A program made the translations under genes and the position numbers. Source: Flavobacteriaceae bacterium UBA4166 (GTDB taxonomy: Bacteria; Bacteroidota; Bacteroidia; Flavobacteriales; Flavobacteriaceae). From it: a stretch of DNA of 64,000 bases. The stretch is from NCBI GenBank assembly GCA_002379985.1, contig DFVG01000045.1:1250-65249 (forward strand). Direction: 5' to 3'. The notes beneath the pieces were generated by a model. It was given only the letters and a program-made list of their open reading frames with translations, searched no databases and was not told the DNA's origin. This document shows, piece by piece, positions 54,038-62,975 of the stretch. Each line of letters opens with the position of its first letter. Position 1 is the first letter of the stretch.

Positions 54038-55340
54038 TCTTTTGATTGTAATGCTTGCTGCGGCAAGCTGTCAGAAAAAAGAACCTATTGTAATCACGCC
54101 TGATGATTTTAGAAACAGCGTGGATCAAGTAACCGATATTATGGTGCACGATATTTTCTCACCTCCGGTAGCCAGTAGAATTTATTCGTATCCCAACATT
54201 GCGGCTTATGAGATCGTAGCGCAAGGAGACAGCACCTATCAATCGCTTGCCGGACAAATAAATGGATTGACCGCGATTCCAGCTCCTGAAAACAAAAACT
54301 TGAATTATCCTGTCGCTGCCATGGTAGCGCACATGAATTTGAGTCAGTCGCTCATCTTCTCTGAAGACCGTATGCAGCACTTTTCAGATAGTCTCTACCA
54401 AAAGTGGTCGCAACAAAATGAAGAAGAGTTCACGACAGCCAAGGCATACGGATTAAAGGTAGCCAATCACATTCGCGCTTGGATGAACGACGATCTATAC
54501 AAGGAAACCCGTACGATGTCTAAATTCACGGTAGATACCGATGATCCTGCACGTTGGCAGCCCACACCACCGGCCTACATGGACGGTATTGAACCACATT
54601 GGATGAAAATTAGACCTTTTGTATTGGATTCTTCTAACCAATTGCAACCTATTCCACCGCCGGAATTTTCACTTGAAAAAGACAGTCAGTTTTACAAAGA
54701 ACTTTTAGAAGTGTACGAAGTAAGTCAAGGCATTACCGAAGCCGGTGACACTTCCGAAGAAATTGGGATTGCGCAATTCTGGGACTGTAATCCATATGTT
54801 TCTGTGACGCGAGGACATTTGATGTTCGCCACAAAAAAAATTACACCCGGAGCGCATTGGATAGGTATTACGGAGATCGCTACGGAACAGGCAGAAACAG
54901 ATTTCAATGCAACGGTTCACGCCTATACCAAAACTTCCATGGCTATTTTTGATGGGTTTATTAGTTGCTGGGATGAAAAATACCGCAGCAATTTAATTCG
55001 CCCCGAAACCTTAATCAATTTGTATATTGACGAAAACTGGAAACCCATTTTGCAAACGCCTCCTTTTCCCGAATATACCAGCGGACATTCTGTAGTTTCA
55101 GGAGCGGCTTCCACCGTACTTACGGGTATTTTTGGAGATGATTTTGCGTTTGACGATGATACTGAATTACCGTTCGGAATTCCTATTCGTTCGTTTCCTT
55201 CTTTCAATAAAGCTGCTGATGAAGCTGCCTTGAGCAGGCTGTACGGCGGTATTCATTATCGCGCAGCGATTGATGAGGGATTAAAGCAAGGACGCTCACT
55301 CGGTACCTTGATCAACGAAACCATTACGATGAAGAATTAG
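54021..55340 (+). CDS. Vanadium-dependent haloperoxidase-like (PAP2) lipoprotein
   Basis: A 439-residue exported protein of the PAP2/vanadium haloperoxidase superfamily. The lipobox is VMLAAASCQK. The vanadate/phosphate site is visible: Lys320 and Arg327 in KYRSNLIRPE, Ser354-Gly-His356 in EYTSGHS, Arg406 and His412 in SRLYGGIHYR. The residue before SGH is Thr rather than the usual Pro. It could oxidise halides with peroxide or be a phosphatase; the sequence alone does not decide. ATGs at 53994 and 54012 are alternative starts; all overlap paralogue 3. The next gene begins directly after the stop. Confidence 0.88.
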   Translation: MKTTLSLLIVMLAAASCQKKEPIVITPDDFRNSVDQVTDIMVHDIFSPPVASRIYSYPNIAAYEIVAQGDSTYQSLAGQINGLTAIPAPENKNLNYPVAAMVAHMNLSQSLIFSEDRMQHFSDSLYQKWSQQNEEEFTTAKAYGLKVANHIRAWMNDDLYKETRTMSKFTVDTDDPARWQPTPPAYMDGIEPHWMKIRPFVLDSSNQLQPIPPPEFSLEKDSQFYKELLEVYEVSQGITEAGDTSEEIGIAQFWDCNPYVSVTRGHLMFATKKITPGAHWIGITEIATEQAETDFNATVHAYTKTSMAIFDGFISCWDEKYRSNLIRPETLINLYIDENWKPILQTPPFPEYTSGHSVVSGAASTVLTGIFGDDFAFDDDTELPFGIPIRSFPSFNKAADEAALSRLYGGIHYRAAIDEGLKQGRSLGTLINETITMKN

Positions 55341-56246
55341 ATGATGCGTTTCTTAAAAATTCTTTTGATCCTCTTGGTGGCAGGAGTATTATGTTGGTAT
55401 TTTTTGCTTCGGAAACACCATCATCAAATTACCTTTAACACACCTCTTCCTCCGGGACTTGTGGCATTACAAGTAGCCGACTGGAATCAATTTTCCGAAG
55501 CAGACATTGACTCTATCGTGGTTTTGGATGCTAATTTTGAAGCGCTTACACAACGGGTTTATTACCAAGATTCTATAAGCACCTACCAATGGTTTTTCAG
55601 TAGCGTTACCGATACCACTACGCAAGTGAAGGTATGGGTTACCGATGAGCAACATCCCTTCCAACAAAAATTAGAAACGCCATTTATTCAAAATGACTTC
55701 AAAGCCAGAAATATTCAAAATGTTTCAGCCGTAGCCGATATTCTGAAAGAAACTAAAAAAGCGTTTCGCGTAACACCAGTTTCCGAAGTCATACTGCCTG
55801 AAACGCATCACAGCTATATTTCGCTAAACGCTCAGGTGGACCAAAAAGCAAATGTCATGGTGCGTAACATCTACAAGATAATGGATTTTATTAATGAAAA
55901 TGATCTTGAACTCACCGATGATCCTTTTAGCGAGATCACCGAATGGGATAGGGAACAGCATACTATAAATTTCCGTTTTTCTTTTCCGTTGAAAGAAAAT
56001 GCACAACTACCCAATAATGGTGAAGTACAGTTTCAAAACCTGCCCGAACAAAAAGCGCTACACCTTACCTTTCAAGGCAACTACCGTATTTCCCATATGG
56101 CATGGTATTATTTATTGAACTACGCCGAACGCCATGGATACAAACACACTGGAAAGCCCATTGAGTTTTACAGGAATGACCCTCATGTTACCAGCGGCGA
56201 TCCGCTCGCTTGGAAAGCAGATATTTATTTACCTTTGGTTGAATAA
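55341..56246 (+). CDS. Membrane-anchored GyrI-like (effector-binding) domain protein
   Basis: A 301-residue protein with one N-terminal transmembrane helix (FLKILLILLVAGVLCWYFLL) followed by a histidine-rich step (RKHHHQ) and an extracytoplasmic SRPBCC-like segment. The C-terminal 120 residues look like a GyrI-like/AraC effector-binding domain: HLTFQGNYRISHMAWYYLLNY, then GKPIEFYRNDPHVTSGDPLA and KADIYLPL, the usual ending of that fold. Such domains bind small hydrophobic ligands. It follows the haloperoxidase-like stop with no spacer and precedes the invertase-like gene by nine bases. Ligand and role are unknown. Confidence 0.75.
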   Translation: MMRFLKILLILLVAGVLCWYFLLRKHHHQITFNTPLPPGLVALQVADWNQFSEADIDSIVVLDANFEALTQRVYYQDSISTYQWFFSSVTDTTTQVKVWVTDEQHPFQQKLETPFIQNDFKARNIQNVSAVADILKETKKAFRVTPVSEVILPETHHSYISLNAQVDQKANVMVRNIYKIMDFINENDLELTDDPFSEITEWDREQHTINFRFSFPLKENAQLPNNGEVQFQNLPEQKALHLTFQGNYRISHMAWYYLLNYAERHGYKHTGKPIEFYRNDPHVTSGDPLAWKADIYLPLVE

Positions 56247-56255
56247 GCTTTTTCT

Positions 56256-57440
56256 ATGAGTGCTCCGCTATCTGAACTACTACCCAAAGCACAACATTTA
56301 TTAACACAACTGATAACGCCAGATGGGTTTCTGGCGAGTACCCAGGAGAGCGACAATTATCGACGTATATGGACGCGCGACAGCGTAGTTTGCGGTTTGG
56401 CAGGATTACTTCTGAAGGACAAAACGCTTGTCAATGGCTTAAAAGCTTCACTAAAGACACTGGGCGATCATCAACATTCCTCCGGGATGATCCCTTCTAA
56501 CGTCGCTCCTGAAACGTCTGAAGTAAGCTACGGAAGTTTGGTTGGACGCATCGACACGGCGAGTTGGTGGATCTTAGGCGCTTGCCTGTATTACCAACAC
56601 ACCAATGACACCATTTTTTGGAAGTACGCACAACCTATCGTAGAAAAAGCCCAATCGTTCTTGAAGGCAGCCGAGTTCAATGGGAAGGGTTGGATCTACA
56701 CTCCGCTCAGTGGTAATTGGGCCGATGAATACCCGGTGCATGGATACACCCTTTATGACAATGTGTTGCGACTTTGGGCTGAATCACTATGGCTAAAATT
56801 ATCAAATTCAGACGCTCCTCAAAACGAGATACTCCAAAAAACACTACATAACTTTTGGCCCATGCCAGCGTCGAACAGGAATCTTGCGTACCAAAAGACG
56901 TCATTTGAAAAACTTCAAACAGGGTCCTTGTCGCATTTTCTTTCTTTCATTCTACCCGGAGTGTACGACACGCGATTTGATGCCGCAGGAAATGCCTTGG
57001 CGTTGTTATTGTTTGATCTTTCGGAAGCACAACAATCGAGATTAGAAGCCTATATCGAAACCCTTAAAATGGAGCTTGGCGGTGCTTTGATTCCAGCGTT
57101 TTGGCCCATCATTACGGAAACTTCAGAAGATTATTTTTTACTGAAAGGCAACTACTCCTACGATTTTAAAAATCATCCTGGGCATTTTCACAATGGCGGG
57201 ATTTGGCCGGTTTGGATGGGATTGTTTTGTTTGGGATTGTCCAAACAAAACATGAATCCTAGCGTTTCCGAAATAGTGGCTGCCTTCGTCAGCACGCTTG
57301 CCAAACATCCGCATTGGAACTTTCATGAATACTTGGATGCTCATACACTTACCCCCGGAGGCACTGAGGCATTAGGATACACCGCTTCAGGAATCGTATT
57401 TATGGATGCGGCCCTTCAGAATAAAACTTCGTTCTCCTAA
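56256..57440 (+). CDS. GH100-like neutral invertase (six-hairpin glycosidase)
   Basis: A 394-residue soluble alpha/alpha-toroid glycosidase with no signal peptide, hence cytoplasmic. Landmarks resemble GH100 alkaline/neutral invertases: YRRIWTRDSVV (Asp42), SLVGRIDTASWWILGACLYY (Asp100, at the position of the GH100 catalytic Asp) and WNFHEYLDAHT (Glu358, at the position of the catalytic Glu). GH100 enzymes split sucrose into glucose and fructose, which fits the PfkB kinase and the SUT-like MFS gene downstream. It is shorter than plant or cyanobacterial members (about 460 residues), so a related alpha-glucosidase activity cannot be excluded. Confidence 0.7.
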   Translation: MSAPLSELLPKAQHLLTQLITPDGFLASTQESDNYRRIWTRDSVVCGLAGLLLKDKTLVNGLKASLKTLGDHQHSSGMIPSNVAPETSEVSYGSLVGRIDTASWWILGACLYYQHTNDTIFWKYAQPIVEKAQSFLKAAEFNGKGWIYTPLSGNWADEYPVHGYTLYDNVLRLWAESLWLKLSNSDAPQNEILQKTLHNFWPMPASNRNLAYQKTSFEKLQTGSLSHFLSFILPGVYDTRFDAAGNALALLLFDLSEAQQSRLEAYIETLKMELGGALIPAFWPIITETSEDYFLLKGNYSYDFKNHPGHFHNGGIWPVWMGLFCLGLSKQNMNPSVSEIVAAFVSTLAKHPHWNFHEYLDAHTLTPGGTEALGYTASGIVFMDAALQNKTSFS

Positions 57441-57453
57441 CATATAGGAAGAA

Positions 57454-57467
57454 CGATAACGTTTTCG
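57454..57467. promoter_or_regulatory. Putative LacI operator 2
   Basis: CGATAACGTTTTCG differs by one base from the perfect palindrome at 38669-38682. It lies 14 bp after the invertase stop and 115 bp before the first MFS gene, a suitable place to control the MFS-trehalase-kinase operon. Confidence 0.68.
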
Positions 57468-57582
57468 GTTGTGTATTGTGCATTTCTTGAACCGAATAAA
57501 TGCTTTTTCTACAAAAATTGCAGATATTACTATTCTAAAATTATGACATTGCTAATAATGTCGTTGCTTAACTACCACGATC

Positions 57583-58908
57583 ATGCGCATTAAGAAACCG
57601 AGCCTTAGTTTTTGGCAAATTTTGAACATGAATGTTGGATTCCTTGGAATTCAATATAGCTTCGGATTACAACAAACCGCCATCAATCCCATCTTCTTAT
57701 ACCTAGGCGCTCCTGAAGACATGCTTCCTATTTTAAACATTGCAGGGCCTGTTACCGGACTCATCGTACAACCTATCATTGGAGCGATGTCTGATAAAAC
57801 CTGGTCTCCACGGTGGGGAAGACGAAAACCGTATTTCTTGATCGGTGCCCTCTTAGGTAGCATTTGCTTATTTGCCTTCCCTCATAGTCCGTTTTTATGG
57901 TTCGCCGTAGGCTTACTCTGGATATTAGACGTGGGAAACAATATGGCTATGGAACCTTACCGAGCTTTTGTAGGTGATAAACTGCCTGAAAAGCAATTGA
58001 GTTTGGGATATCAAATGCAGAGTTTGTTTGTGGGCGCCGGAATTCTGTTAGCCAATGGTTCTATTGTATTGTTTCAATATTTGTTCGGTGGCGAATCAGT
58101 GGAAGAGGTTGGCACCATTCCGCAATGGATCTATTATTCGTTCTATATCGGGGCGTTTTTGTCGTTAGTAACCATCTTATGGTCGGTGATCAAAACCCCT
58201 GAAATTCCCCCAACCGAAGAAGAGCTGGAGGAAATTAACGCGATCAAGAAACTTCCTTTTTCACAGCGCGTCAGTAAACCTTTTTTGGAGATCGCAAGTG
58301 CTGTAAAGGAGATGCCGAAATTTATGTGGAAGATTGGTGCGGTATATCTCTTTCAGTGGTATGCGCTATTTATTTATTGGCAATTCACGACACCCTTGTT
58401 TATAAGAACTTTGGGTTTCACCACTTCGGAAGCTGCTTCGCAAGCGGCCAAAATGAGTTTGACCTATAATACCGTAACCATGCTGGTGGCGCTGGCGTTG
58501 GTACCCCTCACCTTACGATTTGGCGGAAAGCGTGTGTATGCGCTGAGTTTAGTAGGCACAGCAGCAGCACTGTTTACCATTCCATATATTAATGATCCCA
58601 ATCTTGTACTGGTACCGATGGTATTGTTTGGCATTGGTTGGGCCGCCATGATGGGAATTCCCTACACCATGGTTTCTAAAGTAGTACCGCAGGAACGCAG
58701 AGGGGTGTATATGGGAATCTTGAATATGATGATCGTCATCCCAATGTTTATTCAAACCTTATCCTTTGGGCCTATTTACAAATATCTACTGGGAAGCAAT
58801 GCCATTAACGCCATGCTATTTGCCGGAGCCTTCTTTGCCATTGCTGGACTGTTAGCAACCCGACTGAACGTTACGTCTTCAAAGCATGAAACTGTTGAAA
58901 TGCCATGA
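57583..58908 (+). CDS. MFS sugar transporter, SUT/GPH (sucrose-type)
   Basis: A 441-residue inner-membrane carrier with twelve helices. The loop SPRWGRRKPYFLIGALLGS is the RWGRRxPY motif of sucrose/maltose symporters (SUT/SLC45-like and GPH), and NNMAMEPYRAFVGDKL is the second landmark of this group. It probably brings a disaccharide such as sucrose, maltose or trehalose into the cytoplasm with protons. It begins a five-gene-scale block behind LacI operator 2 and overlaps the next MFS gene by four bases. An imperfect stem GACATT/AATGTC lies 20 bp before the ATG. Confidence 0.88.
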   Translation: MRIKKPSLSFWQILNMNVGFLGIQYSFGLQQTAINPIFLYLGAPEDMLPILNIAGPVTGLIVQPIIGAMSDKTWSPRWGRRKPYFLIGALLGSICLFAFPHSPFLWFAVGLLWILDVGNNMAMEPYRAFVGDKLPEKQLSLGYQMQSLFVGAGILLANGSIVLFQYLFGGESVEEVGTIPQWIYYSFYIGAFLSLVTILWSVIKTPEIPPTEEELEEINAIKKLPFSQRVSKPFLEIASAVKEMPKFMWKIGAVYLFQWYALFIYWQFTTPLFIRTLGFTTSEAASQAAKMSLTYNTVTMLVALALVPLTLRFGGKRVYALSLVGTAAALFTIPYINDPNLVLVPMVLFGIGWAAMMGIPYTMVSKVVPQERRGVYMGILNMMIVIPMFIQTLSFGPIYKYLLGSNAINAMLFAGAFFAIAGLLATRLNVTSSKHETVEMP

Positions 58909-60149
58909 AACACGCCGGTATAAAACTCTCCCTATTTCTCAACTACTTTGTTTTTGCTTTTTTGCTGAACAGCGTTGGGACCGTCATCCTTCAAGTTCAA
59001 CGTAGTCTGGATGTCACTAAAGCGGAAGCCAGTATTCTGGAAGGTTTTAAAGACCTGCCGATTGCGATCGCTTCGTTTATTTTAGCATCTTTTTTACCGA
59101 AACTCGGACTCAAACGTGCGATGCTTATCGGTCTGGGACTCGTAGCTATCTTTTGTTTTGCGACACCTTTTCTAAATGAATTCTGGTATTTCAAAGCGTT
59201 GTTCGTAGCCATTGGAGTCTCGTTTGCGCTTATAAAGGTTTCGGTATTTGCGACCATCGGACTTATCACAGACAGCAAGAAAGATCACGCTAGTTTTATG
59301 GGAATTTTAGAGGCCATATTTATGGCCGGGATCCTTATCGGAAATTTATTATTTAGTCTGTTTATTGACGATCTGAATCCAAAATCAGAAACCTGGCTGA
59401 ATATGTATTATTTTATGGGAGCCACCTCGGTGCTTGCGTTCATCGTACTGTTTGTTTCCAAACTGGATGAATCTTCCGCCAAACTCGAACAACGTGAACT
59501 TTCTGAAGATTTTAAAGAAATGATCTTGATGATCTTTAAGCCGCTTACCTTGGTTTTTATTCTCAGCGTCTTCCTCTACGTGTTGATCGAACAAAGCTTC
59601 CAAACCTGGTTTCCCACTTTCTATGAGGACATTTTAAATACCCCCGCAAGTATGGCGGTACAAGCGGGCGCTATTCTAGCAGGGGCGTTTATGATGGGGC
59701 GTTTCTTAGGCGGATTAATTCTAAAAAAAATAAAATGGATCTACGTGTTGAGCATTTCCTTAGTCATGGCAGCGATCATCGTGCTACTTGTACTTCCGCT
59801 GGCCAAAAACATTCAGATTACAGAAAATATGAGCTGGCTCAACGCACCTATGGTCGTTTATCTCATGCCACTATTGGGTTTATTTTTAGCCCCCATTTAT
59901 CCAACAATCAATTCTACCATCCTTTCGGCTTTGCCAAAACACATGCACAGTTCTATGTCTGGATTGATCGTGGTCTTTTCCGCCTTGGGAGGTACTACTG
60001 GTTCCATCATTACCGGAAATGTGTTTGAAGCCTACAGTGGCACCACAGCATTTTATTTTTCATTGATACCTATCACCGGGATCTTTATAACCATTTGGAT
60101 CTTATATTATCTAACTTCAAGAAAACCAAAGGACTTTACTGACAGTTAA
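58905..60149 (+). CDS. MFS sugar transporter (second carrier)
   Basis: A 414-residue MFS protein with about twelve helices (for example FLNYFVFAFLLNSVGTVILQ, LFVAIGVSFALIKVSVFATI, AGAILAGAFMMGRFLGGLIL). The segment GRFLGGLILKKI and the C-terminal half recall sugar MFS carriers of the FHS type, but I cannot assign the substrate. It starts inside the stop of the first MFS gene (ATGA) and is followed by trehalase after five bases, so it may import a second sugar, for example a monosaccharide or trehalose. It does not show the RWGRRxPY motif of its neighbour. Confidence 0.82.
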   Translation: MKHAGIKLSLFLNYFVFAFLLNSVGTVILQVQRSLDVTKAEASILEGFKDLPIAIASFILASFLPKLGLKRAMLIGLGLVAIFCFATPFLNEFWYFKALFVAIGVSFALIKVSVFATIGLITDSKKDHASFMGILEAIFMAGILIGNLLFSLFIDDLNPKSETWLNMYYFMGATSVLAFIVLFVSKLDESSAKLEQRELSEDFKEMILMIFKPLTLVFILSVFLYVLIEQSFQTWFPTFYEDILNTPASMAVQAGAILAGAFMMGRFLGGLILKKIKWIYVLSISLVMAAIIVLLVLPLAKNIQITENMSWLNAPMVVYLMPLLGLFLAPIYPTINSTILSALPKHMHSSMSGLIVVFSALGGTTGSIITGNVFEAYSGTTAFYFSLIPITGIFITIWILYYLTSRKPKDFTDS

Positions 60150-60154
60150 ATCGT

Positions 60155-62026
60155 ATGGAATTTCAACTTCCCATAACACCCACATTACAGGCACTTTTGC
60201 AGCAAGAAGACACCGATGGTGACAAAAAAATTACGATTGAGGATAGCGGGCCAAAGGCATTTCAGATCACATCCAAATCTGGAGAAGAAATTACCATTAC
60301 GGGAACGTATGCGCTTTCAAATTTACTACAGGAGTTAATATGGGCGGAACAATCGGGAAATAAGATCGCAACGATTTCTATAGCACATATCAACGAAGCT
60401 CCAGCCGACCGAATTTCCAGAATGATCAAAACCCATTATTGGAACGGACTTACACGCACCATGGACGCTACCGGCATCAAAGCGTTGCTTCAGGACACCA
60501 AAAATGAAGCGTTGGAGGCAGAAACAAAGCTTCGCGTGTATGTTCCCTATTCAGATACATTTGCATTCAATTATTACACAGCCCTTCAGAAAGAGCTTTC
60601 CATAGATGTCATCCAACTTCCGAAGAAAATCACACCTCAATACGTCAAAAGCATTAACAACGCACCCGGTATTTTATCGTTACATCTCTACGAAGAAAAC
60701 GGAACGGTTAAAGGAAGTCCGTTTGTTGTACCCGGAGGACGCTTCAATGAAATGTATGGGTGGGATAGCTACTTTGAAGCTATTGGATTGCTCTTAGACG
60801 GAAGAGTAGATCTGGCAAAAGGCATGGCCGATAATTTTCAGTATGAAATTACCCACTACGGAAAGATTCTCAATGCCAATCGATCTTACTATCTCACGCG
60901 CACGCAACCTCCTTTTTATTCGAGTTTGCTCCGTGAAATTTTTGAAGTGACCAAAGACCTTAATTGGCTGAGAAGTCATTTGGAAACCGCTATTATCGCC
61001 TACGAATCGGTTTGGATGGTGCCCGGAAAACGACAGACTGAAAACGGACTCAATCGTTATTTGGCGGAAGGAATTGGCAAACCACCGGAAGCCGAAGCGG
61101 GTCATTTTCATCATGAATTTCAGCAATACGCGGAAAAAGCAGGAATGACCGTAGAAGCATATGAAGCCGCCTACACTAATGGAACGCTGCAAAATGAAGC
61201 GCTAGACAGCTATTTTGTGCATGATCGAAGCGTTCGGGAATCAGGGCACGATACCTCCTACCGTTTGGAAGGCATTTGCGCTGATCTTAATTTGGTAGAA
61301 TTGAATGCTTTTTTGTACAAATATGAAACCGACTTCGCCTTGCTTATTCGGAATGAATTTGAAGATCACTTCACCACAGCCTCCGGGAAAAAGTATACTT
61401 CTCAGTATTTCAAAATACGTGCTAAAGAACGAAAGGAGCGGGTCAATCAACTATTATGGAATGAATCAGAACATTGCTATTTTGATTATCATTGGAAAAC
61501 ACAACGCCCCCACCCCTTTATTTCAGCTACTTCCTTGCTTCCACTATGGGCCGAACTCTGTAGCCATGAACAAGCAGAACAATTGGTAACATACATACTG
61601 CCCAAGCTCAAAGAAAAGGGCGGCATTTCCTCTTGCACTGAAGAGAGTCGGGGTACGTTGGGACCAAATCGACCACAAAAGCAGTGGGATTATCCCAACG
61701 GCTGGGCGCCTCATCAAATGATGATCTGGAAAGGATTATTGCAGTACGGCTATCGAGATGAAGCACAAGAATTGATCTATCGATGGCTTTATATGATCAC
61801 CAAAAATGCGGTAGATTACAACGGAACCATCCCTGAAAAGTACGACGTGGTGCAAGCCACGCATAAAGTATTTGCTGAATATGGAAATGTGGGCACCGAT
61901 TTTGAATACATTACTACCGAAGGCTTTGGATGGATGAACGCCTCCTTTCAATACGGTTTGTCGTTGCTGGAAAAACAATTCATCAGAGAACTGAATGCAC
62001 TAACCCCTCCTAAAAAGTTGTTTTAA
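60155..62026 (+). CDS. Neutral trehalase (GH37) with N-terminal calcium-binding domain, fungal type
   Basis: A 623-residue cytoplasmic trehalase (no signal peptide) that splits trehalose into two glucoses. The N-terminus (about 13-63) has EDTDGDKKITIEDSGPK and TYALSNLLQELIWAE, the calcium-binding domain typical of fungal neutral trehalases. GH37 signatures are PGGRFNEMYGWDSYF (193-207) and QWDYPNGWAP (510-519); the probable catalytic Asp366 lies in ESGHDTSYR, and TEGFGWMN follows near the end. The inserted segment with GIGKPPEAEAGHFHHEF and DSYFVHDRSVRESGHD also follows the fungal pattern rather than TreA/TreF of E. coli. It sits between the MFS pair and the PfkB kinase. Confidence 0.93.
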   Translation: MEFQLPITPTLQALLQQEDTDGDKKITIEDSGPKAFQITSKSGEEITITGTYALSNLLQELIWAEQSGNKIATISIAHINEAPADRISRMIKTHYWNGLTRTMDATGIKALLQDTKNEALEAETKLRVYVPYSDTFAFNYYTALQKELSIDVIQLPKKITPQYVKSINNAPGILSLHLYEENGTVKGSPFVVPGGRFNEMYGWDSYFEAIGLLLDGRVDLAKGMADNFQYEITHYGKILNANRSYYLTRTQPPFYSSLLREIFEVTKDLNWLRSHLETAIIAYESVWMVPGKRQTENGLNRYLAEGIGKPPEAEAGHFHHEFQQYAEKAGMTVEAYEAAYTNGTLQNEALDSYFVHDRSVRESGHDTSYRLEGICADLNLVELNAFLYKYETDFALLIRNEFEDHFTTASGKKYTSQYFKIRAKERKERVNQLLWNESEHCYFDYHWKTQRPHPFISATSLLPLWAELCSHEQAEQLVTYILPKLKEKGGISSCTEESRGTLGPNRPQKQWDYPNGWAPHQMMIWKGLLQYGYRDEAQELIYRWLYMITKNAVDYNGTIPEKYDVVQATHKVFAEYGNVGTDFEYITTEGFGWMNASFQYGLSLLEKQFIRELNALTPPKKLF

Positions 62027-62028
62027 AA

Positions 62029-62970
62029 ATGACGCTACAAAAAACCAGTGATATTATTTGTGTAGGTGAAACGCTCATCGACTTTATTGGAACGCAAGTG
62101 GAAGCTCCTATTAAAGAGACCAAAGATTATCATCGCTATCTCGGAGGATCGCCAACCAATGTGGCCATGAACTTAGCACGTCTTGGATGTAACGTTACTA
62201 TGGTTGCTACGGTTGGGGCCGATGGATTTGGAGATTATATTTTGAAACGGCTACAAGAGACCGATATGGAAACCGCTCATATTGCTGAACGAAAAGACCT
62301 TCCCACAACGGTAATTTTTGTAAATCGTACCCAACATACACCTGAATTTATCGCCATGCGAGGTGCCGATGCCGAGATTGTTCCCTCCCAAATTCCTGAT
62401 ACACTGTTGTCAAGCGCAAAGATTTTTCACACCACTTGTTTTGCTTTGAGCAAAGAACCGGCACGAACTACCATTTTGGAAAAAGCAACAAAGGCTCATT
62501 CATTAGGCTGTCAATTGAGTATTGATATTAATTATTCTGAAAAGATTTGGCCGGAAACTTCGGAGGCGAAAAAAGCACTCGCCAGCTATGTGTCGCATGG
62601 CGCCATGGTGAAGGTAAGTCAGGATGACATGGATCGCCTTTTCGGAAAAGGAATAACCCATGATGAAATCTTTGAACAGCTTCATGATTGGGGTGCCTCA
62701 AAAGTGTGCCTGACCTTAGGAAAGAACGGTGCCAAATTAAGCGAGAAAGGAGCCTCTATCTTACAACTTTCAGCTTTGCAAGTGGATAAGATCATGGATG
62801 CCACAGGCGCCGGAGATGCGTTTTGGAGCGGCTTTCTCTTCGGAATACTAAAACAGCAACCTTCTGAAAAGTGTATGGCTACCGCTTTAAAAATGGCAGC
62901 TATCAAACTACAAAATGTGGGTCGTGTACCCGACTATGCCGAAGTGCTTTCAGACCTTATGAACTTGTAA
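62029..62970 (+). CDS. PfkB-family carbohydrate kinase, probable fructokinase
   Basis: A 313-residue ribokinase-fold sugar kinase. The N-terminal motif DIICVGETLIDFIG, YLGGSPTNVAMNLARLG (substrate-binding GG), and the C-terminal PfkB signature MDATGAGDAFWSGFLFG with catalytic Asp in the GAGD loop are all present. Next to a GH100-like invertase and trehalase, fructose is the most likely substrate, yielding fructose-6-phosphate. It starts two bases after the trehalase stop and is the last gene of the block; it is convergent with the symporter gene with only five bases between the stops. Confidence 0.9.
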   Translation: MTLQKTSDIICVGETLIDFIGTQVEAPIKETKDYHRYLGGSPTNVAMNLARLGCNVTMVATVGADGFGDYILKRLQETDMETAHIAERKDLPTTVIFVNRTQHTPEFIAMRGADAEIVPSQIPDTLLSSAKIFHTTCFALSKEPARTTILEKATKAHSLGCQLSIDINYSEKIWPETSEAKKALASYVSHGAMVKVSQDDMDRLFGKGITHDEIFEQLHDWGASKVCLTLGKNGAKLSEKGASILQLSALQVDKIMDATGAGDAFWSGFLFGILKQQPSEKCMATALKMAAIKLQNVGRVPDYAEVLSDLMNL

Positions 62971-62975
62971 CTTCC

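Noticed and set aside
57545..57562. Inverted repeat GACATT/AATGTC 20 bp before the first MFS gene
   Set aside because: Six-bp arms in AT-rich leader; could be a leader hairpin but is not distinguishable from chance.
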